Source: Oligoflexus sp.
Lineage (GTDB): Bacteria; Bdellovibrionota_B; Oligoflexia; Oligoflexales; Oligoflexaceae
Length of the DNA stretch: 64,000 nucleotides
Direction of reading: 5' to 3'
NCBI GenBank assembly: GCA_014377445.1
Contig: JACMPP010000144.1
Coordinates: forward strand, 33,036-97,035
Shown here in pieces: positions 43,331-53,619 of this stretch. Below the pieces are notes generated by a model. The model worked only from the letters and a program-made list of their open reading frames with translations, was not told where the DNA came from and made no database searches. Both the position numbers and the translations under genes were made by a program. The number at the start of each line of letters is the position of its first letter. Position 1 is the first letter of the stretch.

Positions 43331-46300
43331 TTAATTATTGGAGAAACTGTCGAGGCCAAATTCTTCGTCGTCTTTAATCAGGTTGACGTCGAGCGCGAGC
43401 GCTTGAAGTTCCTTAACAAGAACGTTGAAGGATTCAGGAAGACCAGGACTCATCATGTTTTGTCCTTTAACGATCGATTCGTACATACGAGTACGACCCA
43501 AAACGTCATCTGACTTAACAGTGAGGAATTCCTGCAACGTATTCGCTGCACCGTAGGCTTCCATCGCCCACACTTCCATCTCCCCTAGACGCTGACCGCC
43601 GAACTGAGCCTTACCACCGAGAGGCTGCTGTGTTACCAGCGAGTAAGGACCAATGGACCGAGCATGGATCTTCTCATCAACCAAATGGTGAAGTTTCAAC
43701 ACGTACATAACGCCAACGGTTACGCGGTTATCAAAACGGTTACCGGTTCGGCCATCGAAGAGCTCACTTTGTCCGTCTATGTTCAGACCAGCAAGTTCGA
43801 GGTAGTTCTTCACATCCGACTCAGCTGCACCGTCGAACACTGGGTTCGCCAAGTGCACACCTTCGCGGTATTTTCTGACAAACGATTTCAATTGGTCATT
43901 CGTCGCAGTCTTAACAAAATCTTGAACTTCTGCGCTGTCCCAGATCTTGAAGATGATGCCTTCGAGTTCTTTACGAACTTCGGCCTGATCAACAGTATCG
44001 AGGTAAGTTTGAAGCTTCTCGCCCAGACCTTTTGCGGCCCAACCCAAATGCGTTTCCAGAATCTGGCCAACGTTCATTCGAGACGGAACACCCAGTGGGT
44101 TCAAGACGATATCGACGGGACGACCATCGGTAAGGAACGGCATGTCTTCCTCTGGGAGGATACGAGACACAACACCTTTGTTACCGTGACGACCAGCCAT
44201 TTTGTCACCAACTTGGAGCTTACGTTTAATAGCAACGTAAACCTTGACCATTTTGATGACACCAGGAGGCAACTCATCGCCTTTGCGGACTTTCTTGATC
44301 TGCTCTTCCGTCATGAAACGGATGAGGTTGATCTTCTCACGCAAGCTCTCAACGACTTTCGTCAGGAGGGAGTTCTTGTGAGCGTCTTTAACTGCGAGTT
44401 GTTCCCAGTAAACATATTCGAGTTTGGTCAGGAATGTTTCGTCCAGGACAGCGCCTAGAGCCGCAACAGTCGAGCCATCTCGTGAGCGGATTTCGCCAGC
44501 AAGGGCTTCACCGGCCAAGATCTTAGCGATCTTACGGGCAGCAGAGTCCTTGATAATCGTAATACGATCGTTCTCATCTTTACGGAGACGCGCGATTTCT
44601 TCGTCTTCGATCTGCAGACTACGTGTGTCTTTGACAGCACCTTCACGGGCGTAGACTTTCGCGCCGATGACTGTACCGACGACACCAGGTGGTACGCGGA
44701 GTGAAGTATCACGAACATCGCCGGCTTTTTCGCCGAAGATCGCACGCAGAAGTTTTTCTTCCGGTGTGAGCTGGGTTTCGCCTTTCGGAGTGATCTTACC
44801 AACGAGCAAGTCGTTCGGCTTAACATCAGCACCGATACGGATGATACCCGCGTCGTCGAGGTTACGAAGAGCTTCTTCGCCTACGTTTGGAATATCGGAA
44901 GTGATTTCTTCCTGGCCAAGTTTTGTGTCACGCGAAATACATTCAAATTCCTGAATGTGGATCGAAGTGTACAAATCTTCTTTAACGACGCGTTCGGAGA
45001 TCAAGATTGAATCTTCGAAGTTGTAGCCGGACCAAGGCATGAAAGCCACGACCACGTTTTGACCAAGAGCAAGTTCGCCCATTTCGGTAGCAAATCCGTC
45101 GGCGATGATATCGCCTTTACGAACGTACTCGCCTTTGACGACGATTGGCTTTTGGTTGATACAGGTATCAACGTTTGAGCGCTTGTTCTTCTCAAGTTTA
45201 TAAATGTCAACTTCCGCACCGACCTCAGTTTTGCTGGTGTCTGGTTCTTCAGTCTTGATGACGATACGTTCCGCGTCGACCGACACGACCTGACCATCAC
45301 GTTTTGCTACGATCGTGGCACCGGAATCTCGCGCCACGATGCGCTCCATACCTGTACCGATCAACGGCGCTCTTGTCTTAAGAAGAGGGACCGCCTGACG
45401 CTGCATGTTCGAACCCATCAAGGCTCGGTTAGCATCATCGTTTTGTAGGAACGGAATCAAGTTCGCAGCAACCGATACGAGCTGGCTGGTCGAAACGTCC
45501 ATTAAGTCGGCTTCTTCACCGCGGACAATTTCGTTTTCACCGGCACGACGTGCGTATACGAGATCATCTGGAGATCCGATATCACCCGCCTGGGCAATAA
45601 CGTGGTCCTGATGCTCTTCGGCAGCCGAGTAATAACGAACAGCAGATTTGCCGCCGTTTTCATCGGTCAGACTCTTAAACGGAGTCTCGATAAAGCCGTA
45701 TTCGTTTACTTTAGCGTAGGTCGCCAAAGACGAGATCAAGCCAATGTTCGGACCCTCTGGAGTCTCAATAGGGCAGATACGGCCGTAGTGAGTCGGGTGA
45801 ACGTCACGAACTTCGAAACCAGCACGTTCTCGACTCAAACCTCCTGGCCCGAGCGCTGAAAGACGACGCTTGTGAGTAACTTCGGACAATGGGTTCGTCT
45901 GATCCATAAACTGGCTTAGCTGCGAACTGCCGAAGAACTCTTTAACAACAGCCGATGCCGGTTTGTTGTTAACGAAATCGTGAGGAAGGAGCGTGTCCAC
46001 GTCACCAAGTTGGAGACGTTCGCGAATCGCTCGTTCGATACGAAGGAGACCGATACGGTATTGGTTTTCGAGAAGCTCACCGACGGCGCGAACGCGGCGG
46101 TTCGAAAGGTTATCGATATCATCGATTTGACCCTTCTCGTTTTTCAAGCCGATCAAGTACTCAACCGTACGAAGAATATCTTCTTTGGTAAGAGTGCGGA
46201 CTTCGAGAGGTACTTCAAGGCCCAACTTTTGGTTGAGCTTCATACGACCGACGGCACTCAAATCATAACGATCAGCGTTGAAGAACAAGTTCTCAAACAA

Positions 46301-47470
46301 TGCTGTCGCTGGTTCGATTGTGGGCGGATCACCGGGACGCATTCTCTTATAAATTTCGAGAATGGCCTCCTCTTTCGAGTCAATCTTGTCGGATACCAGG
46401 GTATTCCTAAAGCTTGAGTCGGCGTTAACACCATCGATAAAGAGAACAGAGAAGGAGTTGACTCCACCCTTGATCATTTTCTCGAGGTGATCGATACCGA
46501 GTTCGGTATTCAGAGGAACCAAGACCTTGCCGGTCTTGTCAGCGATTGCGTTGGCGGACACCTTGCCAACCAACTCGTCTTGTTCCATCGCAACATATTC
46601 AATACCGGCTTGTTCCATTTGACGAATCGCGCCGACTGAAATCCTACGACCTTTTTTAACCAGTACTTTACCGTTTGCTGGATCGATAAGGTCGGTCAGA
46701 GCTCTTTGGCCACGAAGGATTTCATAGTTGAGTTTTTTCTCAAGCTTCCCTTCGCGAATTCTGATCTCTTCCTTTTTATAGAAACGATCGAGAAGCTCTT
46801 GCTCGGTATAACCCAATGCTTTGAGCAGGATCGTGCCATGCATTTTACGACGACGGTCGATACGAAGATAAAGAATGTCTTTCGCATCGAATTCGAAGTC
46901 AAGCCAGCTACCGCGGTAAGGAATTACGCGCGCAGTATAAAGGAGTTTACCGGAGGCACTGTTGCGACCCTTGTCATGGTCAAAGAACACACCAGATGAA
47001 CGGTGCAGCTGGGAAACGACAACGCGCTCTGTACCGTTGATGATGAAAGTACCGTCTTCCGTCATCAATGGGATTTCGCCGAAGTAGACTTCCTGCTCTT
47101 TAACGTCACGAATGCTTTTTACATTCGTCTCCTTGTCGAGGTCCCACACTACGAGTCGAATGACGACCTTCAAAGGAGCGGCAAAGCTCATACCGCGCTG
47201 ACGACATTCGTCAACGGTATACTTCGGCTCTTCGAATGAATAGCTGACAAACTCTACAGAAGCTGTTTCTGCAAAGTGTGTGATTGGGAAGACCGAATTG
47301 AATACTGCCTCTAATCCCACGCTCTTCCTGTTTTGAGGAAGATCTTCAGCTTGTAAGAAAGAGTTGTAACTATTTCTCTGAAGTTCGATGAGATAGGGTA
47401 TGTCAATAGCCGGGGCAATTTTTTCAAATCGTTTTCGAGGACGAGTAAAACTGGAAGCAAGGGAGGTCAT
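43331..47470 (-). CDS. rpoB: RNA polymerase subunit beta
   Basis: The 1379-residue beta subunit has the rifampicin pocket [20 protein letters not shown] then [20 protein letters not shown] with sensitive-type residues. It also has [20 protein letters not shown] and the C-terminal clamp [25 protein letters not shown] lies 6 bases before the ATG. It is followed by rpoC and preceded by a 534-base spacer after rplL. Confidence 0.99.
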   Translation of the reverse strand: MTSLASSFTRPRKRFEKIAPAIDIPYLIELQRNSYNSFLQAEDLPQNRKSVGLEAVFNSVFPITHFAETASVEFVSYSFEEPKYTVDECRQRGMSFAAPLKVVIRLVVWDLDKETNVKSIRDVKEQEVYFGEIPLMTEDGTFIINGTERVVVSQLHRSSGVFFDHDKGRNSASGKLLYTARVIPYRGSWLDFEFDAKDILYLRIDRRRKMHGTILLKALGYTEQELLDRFYKKEEIRIREGKLEKKLNYEILRGQRALTDLIDPANGKVLVKKGRRISVGAIRQMEQAGIEYVAMEQDELVGKVSANAIADKTGKVLVPLNTELGIDHLEKMIKGGVNSFSVLFIDGVNADSSFRNTLVSDKIDSKEEAILEIYKRMRPGDPPTIEPATALFENLFFNADRYDLSAVGRMKLNQKLGLEVPLEVRTLTKEDILRTVEYLIGLKNEKGQIDDIDNLSNRRVRAVGELLENQYRIGLLRIERAIRERLQLGDVDTLLPHDFVNNKPASAVVKEFFGSSQLSQFMDQTNPLSEVTHKRRLSALGPGGLSRERAGFEVRDVHPTHYGRICPIETPEGPNIGLISSLATYAKVNEYGFIETPFKSLTDENGGKSAVRYYSAAEEHQDHVIAQAGDIGSPDDLVYARRAGENEIVRGEEADLMDVSTSQLVSVAANLIPFLQNDDANRALMGSNMQRQAVPLLKTRAPLIGTGMERIVARDSGATIVAKRDGQVVSVDAERIVIKTEEPDTSKTEVGAEVDIYKLEKNKRSNVDTCINQKPIVVKGEYVRKGDIIADGFATEMGELALGQNVVVAFMPWSGYNFEDSILISERVVKEDLYTSIHIQEFECISRDTKLGQEEITSDIPNVGEEALRNLDDAGIIRIGADVKPNDLLVGKITPKGETQLTPEEKLLRAIFGEKAGDVRDTSLRVPPGVVGTVIGAKVYAREGAVKDTRSLQIEDEEIARLRKDENDRITIIKDSAARKIAKILAGEALAGEIRSRDGSTVAALGAVLDETFLTKLEYVYWEQLAVKDAHKNSLLTKVVESLREKINLIRFMTEEQIKKVRKGDELPPGVIKMVKVYVAIKRKLQVGDKMAGRHGNKGVVSRILPEEDMPFLTDGRPVDIVLNPLGVPSRMNVGQILETHLGWAAKGLGEKLQTYLDTVDQAEVRKELEGIIFKIWDSAEVQDFVKTATNDQLKSFVRKYREGVHLANPVFDGAAESDVKNYLELAGLNIDGQSELFDGRTGNRFDNRVTVGVMYVLKLHHLVDEKIHARSIGPYSLVTQQPLGGKAQFGGQRLGEMEVWAMEAYGAANTLQEFLTVKSDDVLGRTRMYESIVKGQNMMSPGLPESFNVLVKELQALALDVNLIKDDEEFGLDSFSNN

Positions 47471-48004
47471 TGAGCACTCCTATTGAAGGAATCCTGTTTT
47501 TCGCAGCGTAGAAACCAACGCTTCCACGAGAAGTTGCACGGATATCACAAGAGGAGTTAATTTGCGGTAAGCGCCCTAACTCATCAAACAATAGCCATGC
47601 CAATATTAAAGAAATTCAAAACTCTTCCAAATTCTGAGGTCCTACCGACACAGGAAAATATACGGCAGAACAGCATAGAATTTAGAACAGTTTGTTGTGC
47701 TGCACCAAAAAATAAAAAAGCCACCGCCCCTTTTTAAAGCCAATTTGGCCTATGAAAGAGGAGTGCAGGGTAATAAACCCCTCACCATGTTTGCGGTAAC
47801 TTCAGACATCTTTGATCCGATAAAACCGGCAGAAGCCTCATCCCTCGCACCTTCGACAAAGTGACTTGCCCAAGAGACAAAGACAAAACTCCTACATCAC
47901 ACACCCTCAAAGTCAACAGGATATATGGAATTTAAGCAACAAAAAAGCGGAAAGATACGCCAAGCCATTTTGAATGGTTAGCATACACTTCCCGACTTTC
48001 GAGA
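47471..48004 (-). promoter_or_regulatory. rplL-rpoB intergenic region
   Basis: This 534-base spacer holds no convincing gene. It is A/T-rich and includes, on the minus strand, GCCAAATTGGC and a following GGGGCGGTGGC ending in TTTTTT near 47714-47755, which may be a partial terminator. In E. coli a shorter spacer (about 320 bases) contains an attenuator and an RNase III site that lower rpoBC expression relative to rplJL. A similar function is likely, but I could not fix the structure. Promoter matches here were too weak to list. Confidence 0.45.
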
Positions 48005-48379
48005 TTACTTAATTTCGACTTTCGCACCGGCTTTTTCGAGAACTTCTTTAATCTTCTGAGATTCTTCCTTAGGAATGTTAGCTTTAACTTCCTTTGGAGC
48101 GCCTTCAACGAGGTCTTTCGCTTCTTTCAAGCCGAGGCCTGTAATAGCGCGAACTTCTTTGATAACGTTGATTTTTTGAGCGCCAGCTTCCAAAAGGACA
48201 ACTGTAAACTCAGTTTTCTCTTCAGCTGGAGCAGCAGCAGCAGCGGCTGGAGCAAATGCCATAGGAGCGGCAGCGCTTACACCGAACTTTTCTTCGAGCT
48301 CTTTTACGAGCTCAGCAGCTTCGAGGAGAGTCAAATTTTCGAGAAACTCAACGACTTGATCTTTAGTAGCTTTGGACAT
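48005..48379 (-). CDS. rplL: 50S ribosomal protein L7/L12 (bL12)
   Basis: L12 dimers form the stalk that recruits translation GTPases. The 124-residue acidic protein has the dimerisation domain ([20 protein letters not shown]), an Ala-rich hinge ([20 protein letters not shown]) and the C-terminal globular domain with [25 protein letters not shown] precedes the ATG. It is 60 bases downstream of rplJ. Confidence 0.98.
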   Translation of the reverse strand: MSKATKDQVVEFLENLTLLEAAELVKELEEKFGVSAAAPMAFAPAAAAAAPAEEKTEFTVVLLEAGAQKINVIKEVRAITGLGLKEAKDLVEGAPKEVKANIPKEESQKIKEVLEKAGAKVEIK

Positions 48380-48439
48380 AACGTCTTCCTCCCAATCACA
48401 CCGGATTAGCTTTTACCCTGAACAAATTTTGTTCGCGGA

Positions 48440-48964
48440 TTAAGCTGTTTTCTTATCTTTAATGGCATTGATCACTTGTACTAGGCTTCGGTTTACGCCG
48501 TTAAGCACATTCATTATTCCTTTGTGAGGAGCAACCAATGTACCAATGATTTGCGCCAAAAGAACGTCTTTCGATGGCAAATCTGCGATAACTTGAAGCT
48601 GAGTCTTTGTGTATGCCTCGCCGTCTAGTTGCCCTGCAGTTACTTTGAAGTTGGAGTGATCCTTCTCAAAAGCCAAAGCAGCCTTAGTCGCCTGAGCGGA
48701 ATCGCCATATGCGTAGATTACGCCTACAGGACCCTTGAAACTCTTGGTCAATTTCTCGAACGATTGTTGTTCGATGTTAATTGCCTTGATTGCAATGCGG
48801 TTCTTTACGATTTTGAACTCTGCCGAAGCTTTGCGAAGTTCAACGCGTAATTTTGTGAGTTCTTCAACTGTTAGGCCGCGGTATTCCGCGAGGATAACGG
48901 CTTTAGACTTCGAGAAACGTTGGGCTGCAACTTCTCGCAGCGCCTCTTTACCTTTACGATCCAT
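48440..48964 (-). CDS. rplJ: 50S ribosomal protein L10 (uL10)
   Basis: L10 anchors L12 dimers at the stalk base. The 174-residue protein has AVILAEYRGLTVEELTKLRV, ELRKASAEFKIVKNRIAIKA and a C-terminal helix (VLNGVNRSLVQVINAIKDKK) that binds L12. It starts only 15 bases after rplA, so there is no separate leader of the E. coli type in which L10 could repress its own mRNA. Confidence 0.97.
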   Translation of the reverse strand: MDRKGKEALREVAAQRFSKSKAVILAEYRGLTVEELTKLRVELRKASAEFKIVKNRIAIKAINIEQQSFEKLTKSFKGPVGVIYAYGDSAQATKAALAFEKDHSNFKVTAGQLDGEAYTKTQLQVIADLPSKDVLLAQIIGTLVAPHKGIMNVLNGVNRSLVQVINAIKDKKTA

Positions 48965-48979
48965 GAGTCACTTCCTCTC

Positions 48980-49675
48980 TTAAATCTTAAAAGGAGTGCT
49001 GTCAACACGCACACCAGGACCCATTGTCGCTGAAAGACCCAACTTCTTCAGGTAAGTACCTTTGGCAGTCGAAGGCTTAACTTTCAACAACACATCGATG
49101 ATGGTTTTAGCATTGTCAGCGAGATTTTCAGGAGTGAAGTTTGTACGACCGATTGAAAGGTGTACAATTCCTGCCTTGTCTACGCGGTACTCAGCTCGTC
49201 CCGAACGAAGTTCGTTAATAGCTTTTTCCACATCGAATGTCACGGTACCAAGTTTTGGGTTTGGCATTAGGCCACGAGGACCGAGTACCTTACCAAGCTT
49301 ACCCACAACACCCATCATATCTGGAGTCGCAATAACCTGATCGAAGTCTAACCAGCCTTCGCTGATACGCTTCGCCAAATCATCGCCACCGACAGCATCG
49401 GCACCAAGATTGGTTGCTTCGTTCGCTTTTTCGCCTCTAGCGAATACCACGATACGAACCTTTTTTCCAAGTCCATGGGGGAGGAGGATTGCGCCGCGAA
49501 GGTTTTGATCCGCATGACGGGGATCTACACCCAGGTTGACAGCGAGGTCAACGGACGCGTCCATTTTGGAGAAGGACGTTTCTTTAACGAGTTTGCAGGC
49601 CTCAAGTAGATCGTAAAATTTATCACGATCAACTTTCGCGAGGGCTGCACGATACTTTTTACCGCGTTTAGCCAT
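48980..49675 (-). CDS. rplA: 50S ribosomal protein L1 (uL1)
   Basis: L1 forms the mobile stalk that moves E-site tRNA and represses the L11 operon. The 231-residue protein has [40 protein letters not shown] and [24 protein letters not shown] precedes the ATG by 7 bases. It follows rplK by 66 bases. Confidence 0.98.
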   Translation of the reverse strand: MAKRGKKYRAALAKVDRDKFYDLLEACKLVKETSFSKMDASVDLAVNLGVDPRHADQNLRGAILLPHGLGKKVRIVVFARGEKANEATNLGADAVGGDDLAKRISEGWLDFDQVIATPDMMGVVGKLGKVLGPRGLMPNPKLGTVTFDVEKAINELRSGRAEYRVDKAGIVHLSIGRTNFTPENLADNAKTIIDVLLKVKPSTAKGTYLKKLGLSATMGPGVRVDSTPFKI

Positions 49676-49741
49676 TTTATTCTCCGTAGTCCAATCGAGT
49701 CTTACTAATTAAGACTCTCCTACTATGTAGTTAAGCAGGAC

Positions 49742-50164
49742 TTATTTAACTTCAAGTCCCATGCTGCGCGCAGAACCTAGGATAATCTTAACAGCTGCGT
49801 CTTCTTCGTAAGCGTTAAGATCTTCCATTTTCGTTTTGGCGATCTCTTTGACTTGAGCAAGAGTTACAGAACCTGCAACTGCTGTACCTGGCGTCTTAGA
49901 GCCGCTTTCAAGCTTCGCTGCTTTTTTCAGCAAGTCAGAAGCGGGAGGGCTTTTAGTGATAAAACTAAAAGACTTGTCTGCAAAAACTGTAATAACGGTA
50001 GGCAGAATGGAGCCAACCTGCTTAGTAGTCTTTGCGTTGAACTCCTTACAAAAGGCCATGATATTTACACCTCGTTGACCGAGGGCTGGACCGATTGGAG
50101 GAGCTGGGTTTGCTTTACCTGCCGGAATCTGCAATTTGATAAATCCGACAATCTTTTTGGCCAC
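49742..50164 (-). CDS. rplK: 50S ribosomal protein L11 (uL11)
   Basis: L11 forms the GTPase-associated centre with 23S rRNA. GTG 50164 is the start: TAAGGAG lies seven bases upstream and the product then begins [20 protein letters not shown], the exact family N terminus, at 140 residues. An in-frame ATG at 50191 would add nine residues across the ribosome site and is rejected. [20 protein letters not shown] and [20 protein letters not shown] are conserved. Confidence 0.97.
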   Translation of the reverse strand: MAKKIVGFIKLQIPAGKANPAPPIGPALGQRGVNIMAFCKEFNAKTTKQVGSILPTVITVFADKSFSFITKSPPASDLLKKAAKLESGSKTPGTAVAGSVTLAQVKEIAKTKMEDLNAYEEDAAVKIILGSARSMGLEVK

Positions 50165-50312
50165 GGTTTTGCTCCTTATTCGCACTACCAAATAGCGATC
50201 TGAATCAAGACTTGGAACAGGGGGTTTACGCTATTTCGAATTGAGCGTCAAGCATATAATAGGAACACTCAACGCCAAACAAAAACCCTCAAGCCCAGAC
50301 TGTACAAGACAC

Positions 50313-50864
50313 TTAAATCTTGTCGACCTGATTGAAGTCCAGCTCTACAGGAGTCTCTCTTCCGAAGATACTCACGAGTACACGAACCTTCATTTTATCC
50401 GGACGAACTTCGTCAATTACGCCGTCAAAATTGCTAAACGGACCGTCCATAACCTTGACTGAGTCGCCTTTGGCAAAGTGGAATTCAGTTTCCACAACTG
50501 ATCCTGCGGCTTCTTCGGCTGCAGCTTCTGGATTGGTCAAACGCAAGACTTCATGGTCAGGCAGCGCCTTAGGATGGCGTGCATTGCCGACAAAGCCCGT
50601 AATTTTTGGAGTACTTTTTACAATATGCATGGACGCATCGTCCAAATGCATTTGTACAATGATGTAGCCAGGAAACGAGGTGCGTGACACAGAGCGCTTT
50701 TTACCGGCCTTGTTCACTGATTCACTGACTGTGTGAGGGATATAGATATCCCCGAACTTCTCTTCCTGAGCTTCGATCTTGGCTCGATCGATGAGCCCAG
50801 CTTTAGCTTTCTCTTCAAAGCCCGAATAGGTATGAATAACGTACCATTTCAGATCGTAAGTCAT
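50313..50864 (-). CDS. nusG: Transcription termination/antitermination factor NusG
   Basis: NusG binds the RNA polymerase clamp and links it to Rho or ribosomal S10. The 183-residue protein has the NGN domain ([59 protein letters not shown]) and a C-terminal KOW domain ([20 protein letters not shown]). ATG 50864 with AGAGG gives the normal length; the frame is open to 50921. It lies 148 bases before rplK. Confidence 0.98.
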   Translation of the reverse strand: MTYDLKWYVIHTYSGFEEKAKAGLIDRAKIEAQEEKFGDIYIPHTVSESVNKAGKKRSVSRTSFPGYIIVQMHLDDASMHIVKSTPKITGFVGNARHPKALPDHEVLRLTNPEAAAEEAAGSVVETEFHFAKGDSVKVMDGPFSNFDGVIDEVRPDKMKVRVLVSIFGRETPVELDFNQVDKI

Positions 50865-50965
50865 CGAATAGCCTCTTTGCATACAAAGGTTCATGGGTCC
50901 TGTCGTCAAAAGACAGACCACGCGCCGTGATCTGCGTCATAATCGACAACAGAAATAGACGAGAC

Positions 50966-50993
50966 ATTATAACACTCGATATTTGGTACGCAA
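50966..50993 (-). promoter_or_regulatory. Promoter for nusG-rplKAJL
   Basis: On the minus strand a perfect extended -10, TG-T-TATAAT (TATAAT at 50971-50966), lies 16 bases after TTGCGT (50993-50988), a partial -35. Transcription would start near 50959, about 95 bases before nusG. The secE-nusG gap of 243 bases, unusually long for this pair, is consistent with an internal promoter. Confidence 0.55.
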
Positions 50994-51107
50994 ATGCCGA
51001 GCTTGCTGTTGTGGGAATTCAGGGAAGAGACAGGAGCTTTCCTGAAGACCACAATCGCCTCTAAGGACAGACCTTGCCTTCTTCAGTAAGCGCTCGGAAT
51101 GTTGAAC

Positions 51108-51488
51108 TCAAGACAGAAGGAGACCAAAAATCTTCGCCCAAATAAGGTCAAAGATTGAGAGAATAACAGCAAAAATACCGACGACGATACACACAACGGT
51201 CGTCATGCGACGGGTATCAAGTACCGAAGGCCAGCTCACTTTTCTCAACTCACCGAGTGAGGAGAGGAAGTACTCGTGACGTTCTTTGTCACCGAATAGG
51301 AAATAGGTGGATCCGACAGCAACGGCCAGTGACAAAATCACTGCTGCAGTTGGGTACCATGTATCAAATCGTTCAGCCCAACCAGTTTGGACCCCGACGG
51401 TTCCTGTGGCTTTCCAAGCTGTGAAAGCTACGAGCGCACCAAAAACGATGTAACAAACGCGTAACCAATAGGCATCATCTTTATTCAT
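51108..51488 (-). CDS. secE: Preprotein translocase subunit SecE
   Basis: SecE clamps SecY in the protein-export channel. The 126-residue protein has three predicted membrane spans like E. coli SecE, with the conserved amphipathic and last-span region ELRKVSWPSVLDTRRMTTVV followed by VGIFAVILSIFDLIWAKIF. GAGGGACC precedes the ATG. It lies between tRNA-Trp and nusG, the usual place. Confidence 0.95.
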   Translation of the reverse strand: MNKDDAYWLRVCYIVFGALVAFTAWKATGTVGVQTGWAERFDTWYPTAAVILSLAVAVGSTYFLFGDKERHEYFLSSLGELRKVSWPSVLDTRRMTTVVCIVVGIFAVILSIFDLIWAKIFGLLLS

Positions 51489-51579
51489 TGGTCCCTCTTG
51501 GATCCGAAAGATTACTGACCAAACGTTTATAGAGCATAGTCACAATGTAACTTGCTCGAGCATGGTTCGAGAGAAAGAG

Positions 51580-51652
51580 CAGGCGAGGTCGGACTCGAAC
51601 CGACAACAGTCGGATTTGGAATCCGATGCTCTACCATTGGAGCTACTCGCCT
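51580..51652 (-). tRNA. tRNA-Trp (CCA)
   Basis: Minus-strand cloverleaf: acceptor AGGCGAG/CTCGCCT, D arm GCTC/GAGC, anticodon stem TCGGA/TCCGA with loop TTCCAAA (anticodon CCA), T arm GTCGG-TTCGAGT-CCGAC, discriminator G. The terminal CCA is not encoded (GCTC follows), unlike the other tRNAs of the cluster. It sits between tuf and secE. Confidence 0.97.
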
Positions 51653-51678
51653 ATAAAGCCTTTAGTGTAGAACCAAGC

Positions 51679-51703
51679 AGAGCCGCTCTTTTGGAGCAGC
51701 TCT
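51679..51703 (-). terminator. Hairpin between tuf and tRNA-Trp
   Basis: On the minus strand AGAGCTGCTC (51703-51694) pairs with GAGCGGCTCT (51688-51679) around CAAAA, ten base pairs with one G-T. No T run follows, so this is more likely an mRNA 3'-end stabiliser or processing signal than a full terminator. Confidence 0.45.
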
Positions 51704-51725
51704 ATATCTTGATTAATGCTTTTGC

Positions 51726-52922
51726 TTAGTCTGGAAGGATCTCAGCAACAACACCAGCACCTACTGTACGGCCACCTTCACGGATAGCAAAGCGGAGCTC
51801 TGTATCCATCGCGATTGGCTGAATCAGCTCAACTTCTACGTCGATGTTGTCACCTGGCATAACCATTTCAACATCATCTGGTAGTTTGATAGCGCCAGTT
51901 ACGTCCGTTGTACGGAAGTAGAACTGAGGACGGTATCCCTTGAAGAATGGAGTGTGACGTCCACCTTCTTCTTTAGTCAAGACGTACACAGAAGCTTTGA
52001 ACTTCTTGTGAGGCTTGATAGCGCCTGGCTTAGAAAGAACCTGACCGCGCATGATGTCTTCGCGTTTTGTACCGCGTAGAAGAACACCGACGTTGTCACC
52101 GGCACGACCTTCGTCGAGGAGCTTCCGGAACATCTCAACACCAGTACAGATAGTTTTCGCTGTGTCTTTAAGACCAACAATTTCCATCTCTTCGCCGACC
52201 TTGATAATACCGCGCTCGATACGACCAGTAACAACAGTACCGCGACCAGAGATCGAGAATACGTCTTCGATAGGCATCAGGAAAGGACGATCGATTGGAC
52301 GCTCTGGAAGAGCTACGTGCGAGTCTACCGCAGCGATCAATTCGATCAGCTTTTGTGCCCATGGATCTTCTTTAGTTGTTGCATCGAGAGCTTTCAATGC
52401 AGAACCGCGGATGATTGGAGTGTCATCGCCTGGAAACTTGTAAGCGCTTAGAAGTTCACGAACTTCCATCTCTACGAGGTCAAGCAATTCTTCATCGTCA
52501 ACCATGTCGACTTTGTTCATGAAGACTACGATGGAAGGAACACCTACTTGGCGAGCAAGCAAAATGTGTTCACGTGTCTGAGGCATAGGGCCATCAGCCG
52601 CGCTTACAACCAAAATCGCGCCGTCCATCTGAGCAGCACCAGTGATCATGTTCTTAACATAGTCAGCATGGCCTGGACAGTCAACGTGTGCATAGTGGCG
52701 ATTCGCTGAAGAGTACTCGACGTGCGATGTATTAATAGTAATACCGCGCGCTTTTTCTTCCGGAGCGTTGTCAATCTCAGCAAATGCTTTAAAAGCTCCG
52801 CCGTAAGCAAGTGACATGACTTTTGTGATAGCAGCTGTCAACGTCGTTTTACCATGGTCAACGTGACCGATGGTACCGATGTTCACATGGGGCTTCGAAC
52901 GTTCAAACTTCTCTTTTGCCAT
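51726..52922 (-). CDS. tuf: Translation elongation factor Tu
   Basis: EF-Tu delivers aminoacyl-tRNA to the ribosome. The 398-residue protein has [60 protein letters not shown] and the C-terminal beta barrels. It is downstream of four tRNA genes and a strong promoter, the tufB arrangement. The str cluster (rpsL-rpsG-fusA) in this window has no tuf of its own; another tuf copy elsewhere is possible. Confidence 0.99.
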   Translation of the reverse strand: MAKEKFERSKPHVNIGTIGHVDHGKTTLTAAITKVMSLAYGGAFKAFAEIDNAPEEKARGITINTSHVEYSSANRHYAHVDCPGHADYVKNMITGAAQMDGAILVVSAADGPMPQTREHILLARQVGVPSIVVFMNKVDMVDDEELLDLVEMEVRELLSAYKFPGDDTPIIRGSALKALDATTKEDPWAQKLIELIAAVDSHVALPERPIDRPFLMPIEDVFSISGRGTVVTGRIERGIIKVGEEMEIVGLKDTAKTICTGVEMFRKLLDEGRAGDNVGVLLRGTKREDIMRGQVLSKPGAIKPHKKFKASVYVLTKEEGGRHTPFFKGYRPQFYFRTTDVTGAIKLPDDVEMVMPGDNIDVEVELIQPIAMDTELRFAIREGGRTVGAGVVAEILPD

Positions 52923-53026
52923 TTTTTCCTCCTGCTGACGGCAGAAACCGAAAATAAAATCTTCAAGTTATCGTTTATTTATGATTATTCAACGTAGAGA
53001 AAAGGTTCTCTCGCTTGAAGGTATGA

Positions 53027-53102
53027 TGGAGCCCAGAATGGGAATCGAACCCACGACCTCGTCCTTACCAAGGACGTGCTCTACCCCTGAGCCATCTGGG
53101 CT
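53027..53102 (-). tRNA. tRNA-Thr (GGT)
   Basis: Minus-strand cloverleaf: acceptor AGCCCAG/CTGGGCT, D arm with AGGGGTA loop, anticodon stem CGTCC/GGACG with loop TTGGTAA (anticodon GGT), T arm GTGGG-TTCGATT-CCCAT. CCA is encoded. It is the last tRNA before tuf. Confidence 0.97.
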
Positions 53103-53223
53103 TTGTGTCAATCAGGTTACCCTGAGGGACATGTGCTCTAAATTACCATCCCCTGTACTTTCACTAAAGCATTATTAATGCTCACTAGTGTCCGTGGAAG
53201 ACCTTCGGTTAGAGACAGAAGAA

Positions 53224-53300
53224 TGGAGCGGGAAACGAGATTCGAACTCGCGACCCTTAGCTTGGAAGGCTAATGCTCTAGCCAGCTGAGCTACTCCCGC
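53224..53300 (-). tRNA. tRNA-Gly (TCC)
   Basis: Minus-strand cloverleaf: acceptor GCGGGAG/TTCCCGC, anticodon stem TTAGC/GCTAA with loop CTTCCAA (anticodon TCC), T arm GCGAG-TTCGAAT-CTCGT. CCA is encoded. Confidence 0.97.
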
Positions 53301-53329
53301 TTTCCTTCGTGAATATTTTGACATGGAAA

Positions 53330-53414
53330 TGGTGGGGGAAGGTGGATTCGAACCACCGTAAGCTAAGCTAACAGATTTACAGTCTGCCCCCTTTAGCCAC
53401 TCGGGCATTCCCCC
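53330..53414 (-). tRNA. tRNA-Tyr (GTA)
   Basis: Class II tRNA on the minus strand: acceptor GGGGGAA/TTCCCCC, anticodon stem CAGA/TCTG around CTGTAAA (anticodon GTA), long variable arm containing AGCTTAGCTT, T arm GGTGG-TTCGAAT-CCACC. CCA is encoded. Confidence 0.96.
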
Positions 53415-53438
53415 CGACGAATATCCAAATCAAAAAAA

Positions 53439-53514
53439 TGGAGCTGGCAATGGGACTTGAACCCGCAACCTGCTGATTACAAATCAGCTGCTCTACCAAT
53501 TGAGCTACGCCAGC
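53439..53514 (-). tRNA. tRNA-Thr (TGT)
   Basis: Minus-strand cloverleaf: acceptor GCTGGCG/TGCCAGC, anticodon stem GCTGA/TCAGC with loop TTTGTAA (anticodon TGT), T arm GCGGG-TTCAAGT-CCCAT. CCA is encoded. It is the first gene of the cluster, so the order Thr(TGT)-Tyr-Gly-Thr(GGT)-tuf matches the enterobacterial thrU-tyrU-glyT-thrT-tufB cluster. Confidence 0.97.
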
Positions 53515-53572
53515 ATCCTTACACTCGCACAATAATCAACCAAAGTGTTTACCGTCTCGAGCGTTAGAGTGA

Positions 53573-53600
53573 ATTACACTCGATGTTGTTTTGCTGTCAA
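53573..53600 (-). promoter_or_regulatory. Promoter of the tRNA-tuf operon
   Basis: On the minus strand TTGACA (53600-53595, perfect -35) is followed after 16 bases by TGTAAT (53578-53573, 5 of 6 match to -10). Transcription would start near 53566, about 50 bases before the first tRNA. Confidence 0.72.
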
Positions 53601-53619
53601 GAGAAAGCTCGATTTAAAC

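Noticed and set aside
43664..44458. Long open frame antisense to rpoB (264 codons)
   Set aside because: It is a shadow of rpoB codon bias; rpoB is unmistakable and the antisense product matches no family pattern.
50165..50191. Nine-residue N-terminal extension of L11 from ATG 50191
   Set aside because: It would translate through the AAGGAG ribosome site; GTG 50164 gives the family N terminus.
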